Assembly: GCA_023450085.1 (NCBI GenBank)
Contig: JAEXHI010000036.1
Location: 1 to 14,179, forward strand
Reading direction: 5' to 3'
Source: Bacteroidota bacterium
GTDB lineage: Bacteria > Bacteroidota > Bacteroidia > Sphingobacteriales > Sphingobacteriaceae
Length of the DNA: 14,179 nt
Each line of letters begins with the position of its first letter. Position 1 is the stretch's first letter. The notes under the pieces are model-generated. The model did not search any database, was not told the origin of the DNA, and was given only the letters and a program-made list of their open reading frames with translations. The translations under genes and the position numbers were made by a program. Of this stretch, positions 8,047-14,179 are shown piece after piece.

Positions 8047-8052
8047 GGAAAC

Positions 8053-8613
8053 TTATTTATTGAACAAGGTCATGGTTTGAGCTGCACCTATAGTGGCAAA
8101 ACTTTTGATCATACTTACTGCCCTGTTAACCAACACGGGCAGTTCTTTTTTCTCATTTTTATCAAACTGTCCCAGTACAAACTCTGCTTGTCTGCCTTTA
8201 GGGAAATCATCCCCTATTCCAAAGCGTAAACGGGCATAGTTTTGTCCACCACACACTTCTTCAATGCTTTTTAAACCGTTATGACCGGCACTGCTGCCCT
8301 GTAATTTCATTCTTAATTTACCCAAAGGCAAAGCCAAATCATCTACCAGCACCAATACGTTTTCAGGAGCTATCTTCAGCTCTTTCATCCAATAGTTAAC
8401 TGCTTTACCACTGAGATTCATATAGGTCGTGGGCTTAATTACATGCAGTTTCTTTCCTTTGTGAGAAACTTCTGCATGATAGGCCAATCTGCCATGCTCA
8501 AAACTGCCTTCTAAACCAGCAACCAGCTCATCAGCAATATCAAAACCTATGTTATGACGTGTTCCTACATATTCGGCACCAATGTTGCCCAAACCTACGA
8601 TCAAGAATTTCAT
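8053..8613 (-). CDS. pth: Peptidyl-tRNA hydrolase
   Basis: A 186-residue enzyme, close to the usual Pth length. It releases tRNA from peptidyl-tRNAs that drop off ribosomes, acting in the cytoplasm. The start MKFLIVGLGNIGAEYVGTRH holds conserved N10 and the catalytic H20. Further Pth landmarks are KPTTYMNLSG (N66), VLVDDLALPLGK (D91/D92), GSSAGHNGLKS (H111, N112) and YARLRFGIG. All expected active-site residues are present, so it should be active. ATG 8613 matches the family N-terminus. It lies downstream of rplY, from which it is separated by a hairpin terminator, so it probably also has its own promoter: TACCTTTG lies 5 nt before the start codon. Its 3' end converges on the kinase operon. 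Confidence 0.97.
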   Translation of the reverse strand: MKFLIVGLGNIGAEYVGTRHNIGFDIADELVAGLEGSFEHGRLAYHAEVSHKGKKLHVIKPTTYMNLSGKAVNYWMKELKIAPENVLVLVDDLALPLGKLRMKLQGSSAGHNGLKSIEEVCGGQNYARLRFGIGDDFPKGRQAEFVLGQFDKNEKKELPVLVNRAVSMIKSFATIGAAQTMTLFNK

Positions 8614-8618
8614 GCGGG

Positions 8619-8626
8619 CAAAGGTA
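8619..8626 (-). promoter_or_regulatory. -7 element abutting pth, possible leaderless start
   Basis: On the minus strand TACCTTTG is a full match to TAnnTTTG and ends 5 nt before the pth ATG. Transcription from it would begin at or next to the start codon. The -33 position reads TCAA rather than TTTG, so the promoter is incomplete. Confidence 0.4.
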
Positions 8627-8630
8627 AGGA

Positions 8631-8672
8631 GTTAAGCGTTAAAAGTTGAAAGTTACTAGTTAAAAGTTGTGA
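8631..8672. repeat. Six degenerate 7-bp tandem units (GTTnnnn)
   Basis: The plus strand reads GTTAAGC, GTTAAAA, GTTGAAA, GTTACTA, GTTAAAA, GTTGTGA in exact 7-nt register. It lies between pth and the rplY terminator and covers the region where the pth -33 box would be. Only GTT is constant in every unit, which argues for an old or constrained repeat rather than recent slippage. Confidence 0.7.
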
Positions 8673-8686
8673 GCGAAATTTCTCCT

Positions 8687-8720
8687 AACAAAAAATGGCA
8701 TCCCATTATGGAATGCCATT
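8687..8720 (-). terminator. Rho-independent terminator after rplY
   Basis: Minus-strand hairpin: AATGGCAT (8720-8713) pairs with ATGCCATT (8701-8694), extended inside by a 3-bp helix after one mismatch, with a TTA-size loop. A T-run (TTTTTTG) follows directly. It lies 34 nt after the rplY stop and should separate rplY from pth transcription, at least in part. Confidence 0.7.
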
Positions 8721-8754
8721 CTATTTTGTAAATCAAAAGATCTAAATCTTCAGA

Positions 8755-9336
8755 TTATTTACCGCCTTTAGCAGCGTTTTCTGCTTGTTTCAATGCTCTA
8801 GACATTCCTACTGATACGATAGTATCTTCTGGAGTGTTAGTTACAAAGTACTCACCTTTTTCTAGGTCACGTACACGGAACAAGTTACCTACTTCTAATT
8901 TAGCAATGCTTACTTCAACTACTTGAGGCATGTTTTTAGGCAATGACTTCACACGTAGTTTACGTAATTTTTGAACCAATTTACCACCCATTTTAACACC
9001 TGGAGAAGTTCCAGCTAATTTAACAGGGATTTCCATAGTGATTTCTTTATCATCAAACAATTGAAGAAAATCAACGTGTAATAACAAATCAGTTAGTGGA
9101 TGAAATTGAGTGTCTTTGATGATTGCTTTTACAGCTTTACCATCAAGTGTGATTTCAATAAAGTTAGCTTCTGGCGAATAAATGGCATCATTCAATTCAG
9201 TTCTGGTAACAGCAAAGTGAACTTGCTCTTTACCACCATACAATACTGCAGGAACTTTACCTTCGTAGCGAAGCTCTTTAGCATCGCGTTTCCCTACGTT
9301 CTCTCTAAGAGAACCGCTAATAGCGATAGTTTTCAT
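8755..9336 (-). CDS. rplY: 50S ribosomal protein L25/general stress protein Ctc
   Basis: A 193-residue protein of the long (Ctc/TL5) form: an L25 domain that binds 5S rRNA (about 1-90) and a second beta domain (about 95-180). Recognisable segments are ISGSLRENVGKRDAKELR at the start, VPAVLYGGKE, the L25 segment IKDTQFHPLTDLLLHVDFLQL split over positions about 73-93, and in the C-domain IPVKLAGTSPGVKMGGKL and KNMPQVVEVSIAKLEVG. A Lys/Gly/Ala-rich tail ends it. The short E. coli L25 has only the first domain. The start at ATG 9336 fits the family. It follows prs after 92 bp with no terminator between, so cotranscription is likely; the gap holds a 7-bp periodic repeat. A hairpin terminator follows its stop. 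Confidence 0.95.
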   Translation of the reverse strand: MKTIAISGSLRENVGKRDAKELRYEGKVPAVLYGGKEQVHFAVTRTELNDAIYSPEANFIEITLDGKAVKAIIKDTQFHPLTDLLLHVDFLQLFDDKEITMEIPVKLAGTSPGVKMGGKLVQKLRKLRVKSLPKNMPQVVEVSIAKLEVGNLFRVRDLEKGEYFVTNTPEDTIVSVGMSRALKQAENAAKGGK

Positions 9337-9356
9337 GTTATATATATTTATTTATT

Positions 9357-9428
9357 AGTATCAAGTATTTAGTATCAAGTATCAAGTATCAAGACTTACG
9401 CCTTAAACCCTTTACCTTACACCTTTAA
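9357..9428. repeat. 7-bp periodic tandem repeat filling the prs-rplY gap
   Basis: The plus strand runs in 7-nt register: AGTATCA, AGTATTT, then AGTATCA three times (9357-9391), followed in the same register by AGACTTA, CGCCTTA, AACCCTT, TACCTTA, CACCTTT. The second half is equally a CTTannC-type heptad series. It occupies nearly the whole intergenic region and would be in the rplY leader if prs and rplY are cotranscribed. Confidence 0.75.
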
Positions 9429-10370
9429 TTACACTCTAAAAAGCTCACTAATTGAGCCATTTTCATTTACGCTGGCAATAGCCTTTGCAAACAATTTAGC
9501 AGTACTTAACTGTCTAATTTTCGGGCTTTGTTGTCTCAAAGGAATTGTATCTGTTACAATCAATTCTTCAAGCACCGAGTTTTCGATGGTTTCGTATGCC
9601 TTGCCAGAAAGTACTGGATGCGTACATACCGCTCTTACACTTTTGGCACCATTATCCATAATTAGCTGCGCTGCTTTCGCCAACGTTCCCGCTGTATCAC
9701 AAATATCATCAATCAACACAATATCCTGTCCGGTAACATCACCAATGATCGACATTGATTCGATTTCATTAGCACGTTTACGACGTTTATCACAAATCAC
9801 CACCTCGGCATTAAAGAACTTGGCAAAAGTTCTGGCTCTGTATGAACCGCCCATATCTGGTGAAGCGATGGTTAAATTTTCTAAACCTAAGCTTTTGATA
9901 TAAGGAACGAAAATTACCGCTCCATCCAAGTGATCCACAGGAATATCAAAAAATCCTTGAATTTGCGCAGCATGCAAGTCCATGGTCATGATACGGTGGA
10001 TACCTGCCGCTTTCAATAAATTGGCAACCAATTTAGCGCCAATGGCCACACGTGGTTTATCCTTTCTATCCTGACGAGCCAAACCATAATAAGGAACTAC
10101 TGCGGTGATGTAGTGTGCCGAAGCTCTACGAGCGGCATCAACCATCAACAAAAGTTCCATTAAATTATCACTAGGCTGGTGTGTAGATTGTACTAGGAAA
10201 ACATCACTACCTCTAACCGATTCATCAAATGAGGGCTGGAATTCGCCATCGCTAAATTTACTTAAGGTAACATTCCCTAGAGGTTTACCGTATTCTTCAG
10301 CTATTTTACTGGCAAGGTCTTTGGTTCCACTTCCAGCAAAAATTTTAACAGGGTTAAATTGCAATGGCAT
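9429..10370 (-). CDS. prs: Ribose-phosphate pyrophosphokinase (PRPP synthetase)
   Basis: A 313-residue cytoplasmic enzyme that makes PRPP from ribose 5-phosphate and ATP for nucleotide, His and Trp synthesis. Visible family motifs are KIFAGSGTKDLA near the start, KFSDGEFQP (38-46), the ATP-site segment PYYGLARQDRKD (93-104) with R99/Q100/D101, MDLHAAQIQGFFDIPVDHL (130-148) with H133, the catalytic-loop CDKRRKRANE (193-202) and the PRPP loop VLIDDICDTAGTL (218-230). Length and all motifs match class I enzymes. It starts 28 nt after the tRNA-Gln terminator, leaving little room for its own promoter, and is followed by rplY after 92 bp. The order tRNA-Gln, prs, rplY, pth is one I recognise from Bacteroidota genomes. 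Confidence 0.98.
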   Translation of the reverse strand: MPLQFNPVKIFAGSGTKDLASKIAEEYGKPLGNVTLSKFSDGEFQPSFDESVRGSDVFLVQSTHQPSDNLMELLLMVDAARRASAHYITAVVPYYGLARQDRKDKPRVAIGAKLVANLLKAAGIHRIMTMDLHAAQIQGFFDIPVDHLDGAVIFVPYIKSLGLENLTIASPDMGGSYRARTFAKFFNAEVVICDKRRKRANEIESMSIIGDVTGQDIVLIDDICDTAGTLAKAAQLIMDNGAKSVRAVCTHPVLSGKAYETIENSVLEELIVTDTIPLRQQSPKIRQLSTAKLFAKAIASVNENGSISELFRV

Positions 10371-10397
10371 GATTTGCGGGTATCAATGCTTGTTAAT

Positions 10398-10431
10398 AAA
10401 AAATCGGGTTGCGGTTTTATTCACAACCCGA
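10398..10431 (-). terminator. Terminator of tRNA-Gln
   Basis: On the minus strand TCGGGTTG (10431-10424) and CAACCCGA (10411-10404) form a perfect 8-bp stem around a 12-nt loop, followed by TTTTTTATT. It begins 10 nt after the tRNA 3' end and ends 27 nt before the prs start codon. Confidence 0.75.
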
Positions 10432-10441
10432 CGTGATTTTG

Positions 10442-10512
10442 TTGTCCGACCTGGATTCGAACCAAGACAAACGGTACCAAAAACCGTTGTACTACCCTTA
10501 TACTATCGGACA
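10442..10512 (-). tRNA. tRNA-Gln (anticodon UUG)
   Basis: A 71-nt cloverleaf on the minus strand. The acceptor stem TGTCCGA/TCGGACA is perfect, with the weak U1-A72 pair typical of tRNA-Gln. The D-arm is GTAT-AAGGGTA-GTAC. The anticodon arm is ACGGT-TTTTGGT-ACCGT, giving anticodon UUG for codon CAA. The variable loop is TTGT and the T-arm CTTGG-TTCGAAT-CCAGG has one T-G wobble. The discriminator is A73 and CCA is not encoded. A consensus promoter lies upstream and a terminator downstream. Confidence 0.95.
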
Positions 10513-10558
10513 ATCTTCTCTTTCAACGCTCTCTCAAGCGTGTTGCTGAAAGGGAATG

Positions 10559-10589
10559 CAAATGTACGCACATTTTTGATACTTGCAAA
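10559..10589 (-). promoter_or_regulatory. Consensus sigma-ABfr promoter of tRNA-Gln (and possibly prs-rplY)
   Basis: On the minus strand TTTG (10589-10586), exactly 19 nt, then TACATTTG (10566-10559): a full match to TTTG-N19-TAnnTTTG. The tRNA 5' end is 46 nt further on, so a short leader would be removed by RNase P. It is the best promoter match in the window. A small dyad AAATGT-N4-ACATTT (10560-10575) overlaps the -7 box. Confidence 0.7.
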
Positions 10590-10702
10590 TATCTTGCACA
10601 AAAAAATTTAAAATATTTCTTACTCCTACTGATACTCAGCTAGATTTAGTTATTTTGTGTTAAATAAGATTAATCGCTAACTCCTATATCAATCTATTTC
10701 TT

Positions 10703-10710
10703 TATTTTCG
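10703..10710 (+). promoter_or_regulatory. -7-like element upstream of the DUF2723 gene
   Basis: TATTTTCG differs from TAnnTTTG at one base and lies 49 nt before ATG 10760. It is only 10 nt before the outer ATG 10721, which would leave that ATG almost leaderless and supports the inner start. I see no clear -33 TTTG. Confidence 0.3.
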
Positions 10711-10759
10711 GCAGCATTTAATGCATCAAAACCAAGGGTTAAGAAATCATATCAGAAAT

Positions 10760-13700
10760 ATGAACTATTCAAAAGTAAACAATATTATTGGCTGGGCTTG
10801 TTTCCTTATAGCCACCATTACTTATGTTTTAACACTAGAGCCAAGTGCAAGTTTTTGGGATTGTGGCGAATTTATCGCCTCTGCCTATAAAATGCAGGTG
10901 GTACACCAACCAGGCGCTCCTTTATTTTTAATGATCGAACGCTTCTTCTCACTATTAGCCATGGGCGATACTTCTAAAATCGCTTACTTCATGAACTTTG
11001 GCTCGGCGGTAGCTAGTGGCGCTACTATTTTGTTCTTGTTTTGGACCATTACGGCATTAGCCAAGAAAGTATTGGCAAAAAAAGGCGAAGAAATTTCAAA
11101 AGCAAACTTAATTACCATTATGGGTGCGGGTGTAGTTGGCGCCTTAGCTTATGCTTATTCAGATAGTTTTTGGTTTTCGGCAGTAGAGGCCGAAGTTTAT
11201 GCACTTTCTTCCCTATTTACCGCTATTGTGTTTTGGGGAATCTTAAAATGGGAGGCCGTTGCAGATGAACCAAAATCAGATCGTTGGTTATTGTTCATTG
11301 CTTACATCATGGGCTTATCCATCGGGATCCACTTGCTTAACCTTTTAACTATTCCGGCAATTGCTTTTGTATATTACTTTAAGAGAACTGAAAAACCTAC
11401 TAGCATTGGAATCTTCAAAACATTAGGAGTAGGCATTCTTATCTTAGCTTTTGTACAATATGGTATTATCCAATACTTGGTTTCCTTCGGCGCTTATTTC
11501 GATTTGTTTTTTGTAAACACCTTGGGCTTGGGCTTTGGTACTGGTGTATTATTTTTTGCGATTTTACTTATTGGTGGTTTTGTTTGGGGCATCAGATACT
11601 CAATCAAACATCACAAAAGAATTCTAAATCTCGCATTGTTGTCAACCGTGTTGATCATATTCGGATATGGTTCATTTGCTATGATTTTAATTAGAGCGCA
11701 AGCAAAACCAAACTTGAACAACAGTGACCCAGACAACGCTTTCTCTTTCTTAAGTTATTTGAACCGTGAGCAATATGGCGATAGACCTTTGCTTTTTGGT
11801 CCTAACTATAATTCTATTCCTAAATACAAGGATGATGGCTCTGCTCCTGTTTATGTAGAAACAGGCAAATCTTATCGTAAAGGTGATACCAAATACGAAG
11901 TTTCGGGCATCAAGAGCAAACGCATTTATGGCGAGAACGAAAACTTCCCAGACAGTATCCGCAGATTACAACATGAAGTTTTATTCCCTCGTATGTATAG
12001 CGATGAGCAAAGACACATTGACTACTACAAGGATATGATGGGCTTTGACAATGAACATTTCCCTAATTTTATTGACAACATAGGCTTCTTTATGCGTCAC
12101 CAAGTTGGCTTTATGTACATGCGCTACTTTTTATGGAACTTCGCTGGCCGTCAAAATGAGGAGCAAGGACAAGGCAGTTTATATGAAGGTCAGTGGATTA
12201 GCGGTATAAAACCTATTGATGCCATGTTATATGGCGACCAAAGCAATTTGCCTCCTTCCATCAAGGAAAGCAACTCATACAATCGCTTCTATTTCCTTCC
12301 ATTAATACTAGGCGTAATTGGTGCAGTTTGGCATTTTGGTCGTCATCCAAAAGACGCAGGTATTATTGGCCTCCTTTTCTTCTTTACAGGTTTAGCTATT
12401 GTACTTTACCTTAACCAAAAACCTTTGGAACCTAGGGAAAGGGATTATGCCTACGTAGGTTCATTTTATGCCTTTGCCATATGGATAGGTTTGGGAATTA
12501 TTGCCATCAGAGAATGGCTATTCCAGAAACTAGATCCAAAAACTGGTGCTATTGCTGCTAGTGTAATTGGTTTGCTTGTAGCGCCTGTATTGATGGCTAA
12601 AGAAGGATGGAATGACCACGATCGTTCCACAAAAACATTAGCTAGAGATATTGCCATTAGCTATATGGAATCTTGTGCGCCAAATGCCATCTTATTTACT
12701 TATGGCGATAACGATACTTACCCGCTTTGGTACGCTCAAGAGGTAGAAGGCATTAGGCCTGATATCAGATTGGTAAACCTAAGTTTATTTGATACGGATT
12801 GGTATATCAATGGAATGAAGCGCAAAGTACACCAATCAGAAGCCTTGCCTATTTCTATGACAGAAAAACAATATGTTTCTGGAGTAAGAGATGTGATGTA
12901 CTATAAAGACATGAGCATTGCCGAGCCTGTAGAGTTAAAACAGATTGTCGATTTGCTATTATCTGACGATGCTGAGGACAAATTACCGTTACAAGATGGC
13001 ACTTCTACCAACTTTATTCCTACCAAGAAATTTAAGTTAACGGTAAATCCACAGGATGTGATCAACACTAAAACTTTGCCAGCTAACCGTGCAGGAGAAA
13101 TTGTTCCAAGCTTAGATTGGACCTTCAACAAAGGTTATGTAACCAAAGGAACTTTAGCAATGCTTGACATTTTGGCCCACAACAATTGGAAACGTCCAAT
13201 TTATTTTGCGAGCACTGTACCGTCAGACCAATTCAATGGCTTAGACAAATACTTATATAGCGAAGGTTTAGCATTAAGATTATTGCCTTTAGACCCAACG
13301 AAAAGAGATGAGTCTGAGCAACCTGTAAACTTGGAGCCAATGTATGAGCATGTAATGAACAAGTTCAAATGGGGCAACATTAAAAATGCAAAATACTTAG
13401 ATATTCAATCGGCTGATGACATTTCTATCTTCAATAACATTTTCAACAACCTTACTAGTGCCTTAATTAAAGCGGGCAGATTAGAGGATGCTAAAAAGGT
13501 AATGAAGAGATATGACGAGGTAATACCAAACAAGATTTATAGCATGCGTGCATCAATGGGTGCTGCCACCATGGCTCAAAATCTTTATATTTTAGGGGAG
13601 ACTGAAAAAGCTAATCAGTTAATCAAAAAGTATGCAGATTATATTGGCCAGGAAATTACTTATTTAGGCGATGTAACTAAGAGCAAAGAACGACTAGTGG

Positions 13701-13879
13701 GTCAAGAGCCTGTACAAATTGGTTTGTTTTACGGACTGATGCCAATGGCAAAAGTGGCTACGCAATACAATCAGCCTAAATTAGCGAAGGATTTAGAGAA
13801 TCAAATTAAATCTCTATTTAATCATGGTGGTTTTGCTCAATATTTCGGAGAGCTGCCTCCTGATTTCATGAAACTATAA
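10760..13879 (+). CDS. DUF2723 membrane protein, TMEM260/GT117-type glycosyltransferase candidate
   Basis: A 1039-residue polytopic membrane protein. The N-terminus, MNYSKVNNIIGWACFLIATI, leads into TLEPSASFWDCGEFIASAYK (25-44), the DUF2723 signature with the acidic D34/E37 pair, and then VHQPGAPLF (48-56). About ten hydrophobic segments lie between 10 and 310 and between 510 and 613, with LNQKPLEPRERDYAYVGS (551-568) between the later ones. A soluble C-terminal part carries ILFTYGDNDTYPLWYAQEVE (644-663), ILAHNNWKRPIYFAST (804-819) and a TPR-like helical end (about 895-960). Human TMEM260, of this family (GT117), is a protein O-mannosyltransferase. A similar lipid-linked-sugar transfer outside the inner membrane is inferred here; substrate is unknown. 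An in-frame ATG at 10721 would add 13 residues that do not look like the family start. It is monocistronic, with a strong terminator behind. Confidence 0.9.
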   Translation: MNYSKVNNIIGWACFLIATITYVLTLEPSASFWDCGEFIASAYKMQVVHQPGAPLFLMIERFFSLLAMGDTSKIAYFMNFGSAVASGATILFLFWTITALAKKVLAKKGEEISKANLITIMGAGVVGALAYAYSDSFWFSAVEAEVYALSSLFTAIVFWGILKWEAVADEPKSDRWLLFIAYIMGLSIGIHLLNLLTIPAIAFVYYFKRTEKPTSIGIFKTLGVGILILAFVQYGIIQYLVSFGAYFDLFFVNTLGLGFGTGVLFFAILLIGGFVWGIRYSIKHHKRILNLALLSTVLIIFGYGSFAMILIRAQAKPNLNNSDPDNAFSFLSYLNREQYGDRPLLFGPNYNSIPKYKDDGSAPVYVETGKSYRKGDTKYEVSGIKSKRIYGENENFPDSIRRLQHEVLFPRMYSDEQRHIDYYKDMMGFDNEHFPNFIDNIGFFMRHQVGFMYMRYFLWNFAGRQNEEQGQGSLYEGQWISGIKPIDAMLYGDQSNLPPSIKESNSYNRFYFLPLILGVIGAVWHFGRHPKDAGIIGLLFFFTGLAIVLYLNQKPLEPRERDYAYVGSFYAFAIWIGLGIIAIREWLFQKLDPKTGAIAASVIGLLVAPVLMAKEGWNDHDRSTKTLARDIAISYMESCAPNAILFTYGDNDTYPLWYAQEVEGIRPDIRLVNLSLFDTDWYINGMKRKVHQSEALPISMTEKQYVSGVRDVMYYKDMSIAEPVELKQIVDLLLSDDAEDKLPLQDGTSTNFIPTKKFKLTVNPQDVINTKTLPANRAGEIVPSLDWTFNKGYVTKGTLAMLDILAHNNWKRPIYFASTVPSDQFNGLDKYLYSEGLALRLLPLDPTKRDESEQPVNLEPMYEHVMNKFKWGNIKNAKYLDIQSADDISIFNNIFNNLTSALIKAGRLEDAKKVMKRYDEVIPNKIYSMRASMGAATMAQNLYILGETEKANQLIKKYADYIGQEITYLGDVTKSKERLVGQEPVQIGLFYGLMPMAKVATQYNQPKLAKDLENQIKSLFNHGGFAQYFGELPPDFMKL

Positions 13880-13894
13880 GATTAGGTTTTAAAT

Positions 13895-13932
13895 AAAAAG
13901 AGCCGCTTGAAATTATTCAAGCGGCTCTTTTT
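13895..13932 (+). terminator. Strong bidirectional terminator after the DUF2723 gene
   Basis: A perfect 17-bp inverted repeat with arms at 13895-13911 and 13916-13932, core AGAGCCGCTTGAA / TTCAAGCGGCTCT, loop ATTA, flanked by A-run and T-run. It starts 16 nt after the stop codon and works by symmetry in both directions, so it could also insulate a minus-strand gene entering from the right. Confidence 0.92.
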
Positions 13933-13990
13933 ATTTAAGGGGATTTTCTAGTATAAGTTAGTCTTTCTCTCAGTTTCAATTAGCCTTTCG
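13933..13990. other. Intergenic stretch without gene signal
   Basis: Nothing recognisable is seen here. No open frame of useful length continues from it, and no promoter octamer with a -33 partner was found. The whole region from 13933 to the right edge (247 bp) is noncoding as far as I can see. Confidence 0.5.
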
Positions 13991-14047
13991 GCATATCCAA
14001 AGATCTCTCTACTTAAATGTCGGTACAGGCTACAGTCGAGATGACGG
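13991..14047 (-). repeat. REP-like dispersed repeat, copy 1
   Basis: On the minus strand the unit begins CCCGTCATCTCGACTGTAGC and ends GTAGAGAGATCTTTGGATATGC. The GTCATCTCGA...AGAGATCT layout is one I recognise from short intergenic repeats in Pedobacter-like genomes. Assignment is from memory of such repeats; copy number cannot be tested here. Confidence 0.55.
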
Positions 14048-14136
14048 GAAGTAACGTATATATGCTGGATATAAGGGGCAGGATGCAAATGTGTATTTTG
14101 ATAATTTATCTGAGGAATAAACGTCTAAAAGTTGCT

Positions 14137-14163
14137 GTCATGTCGAGGGCACGAGACATCTAC
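14137..14163 (+). repeat. REP-like dispersed repeat, copy 2 (opposite orientation)
   Basis: The plus strand reads GTCATGTCGAGGGCACGAG followed by ACATCTAC. It shares GTCAT-STCGA at the left and GA-ATCT at the right with copy 1 in inverted orientation. Including the preceding T, it is an imperfect palindrome (TGTC...TCG...CGA.GACA) that could fold in RNA. It may continue past 14163. Confidence 0.5.
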
Positions 14164-14179
14164 TTATAATTACAACGAG

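Noticed and set aside
9357..9428. CRISPR array
   Set aside because: The repeat unit is only 7 bp with no spacers, so this is a short tandem repeat.
9586..9903. 105-codon plus-strand open frame inside prs
   Set aside because: It lies wholly antisense to highly conserved PRPP synthetase coding sequence and has no family features.
10524..10545. Hairpin-like sequence in the tRNA-Gln leader (CAACACGC...GCGTTG on the minus strand)
   Set aside because: Pairing requires a bulge and gives a short stem; it may be part of the processed leader but I cannot support a function.
10560..10575. Dyad AAATGT-ACGC-ACATTT as an operator of tRNA-Gln
   Set aside because: Six-bp arms in AT-rich DNA are common by chance, and half of it is explained by the -7 box; no further support.
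10321..10611. Open frame of 96 codons on the plus strand
   Set aside because: It runs antisense through the start of prs, the terminator, the whole tRNA-Gln and its promoter; the peptide has no recognisable domain.
10721..10759. N-terminal extension of the DUF2723 protein from ATG 10721
   Set aside because: The 13 extra residues are polar and unlike the family start, and the only -7-like element would leave almost no leader before it.

Overview
The window looks like chromosomal DNA of a Bacteroidota bacterium, most likely Sphingobacteriaceae (Pedobacter-like). This is judged from low-GC coding style, carboxypeptidase-regulatory-domain proteins, the DUF2723/GT117 membrane protein, sigma-ABfr-type promoters (TTTG-N19-TAnnTTTG) and few obvious Shine-Dalgarno sequences. 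The assignment is by recognition, not by a database search.

Layout. (1) 1-1999, minus strand: the N-terminal 261 residues of a secreted M1-family metallopeptidase running off the left edge, a small secreted carboxypeptidase-regulatory-like protein, and an ArsC/Spx/YffB-type thioredoxin-fold protein. (2) 2000-2125: a divergent intergenic region with -7-like elements for both directions and a perfect TGTAAA-N4-TTTACA palindrome. (3) 2126-8046, plus strand: a tight three-gene signalling operon. It encodes a membrane CHASE3-GAF hybrid histidine kinase with three receiver domains, a CheR-type methyltransferase 5 nt downstream, and a soluble receiver-kinase-receiver protein 9 nt further on. It has five receivers and two kinase cores, but no HPt, no DNA-binding output and no CheB. 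(4) 8053-10512, minus strand: a translation/nucleotide block in transcription order tRNA-Gln(UUG), prs, rplY/ctc, pth. It has a consensus promoter before the tRNA and hairpin terminators after the tRNA and after rplY. pth converges on the signalling operon with only 6 bp between stop codons. (5) 10760-13879, plus strand: a large DUF2723 (TMEM260/GT117-like) membrane glycosyltransferase candidate ending in a strong bidirectional terminator. (6) 13933-14179: no gene seen, but two related palindromic REP-like repeat copies in opposite orientation.

Three annotated starts were moved inward. The secreted protein (ATG 1573) and CheR (ATG 5626) would otherwise start at TTG codons. The DUF2723 protein is placed at ATG 10760 because the family's N-terminal motif begins there.

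The least ordinary items are the CheR-containing kinase operon without CheB or an output, whose E/Q-rich coiled coil could be a methylation target (inference), the two 7-bp-periodic repeat tracts flanking rplY, and the repeat pair at the right edge. Most of the rest is housekeeping.
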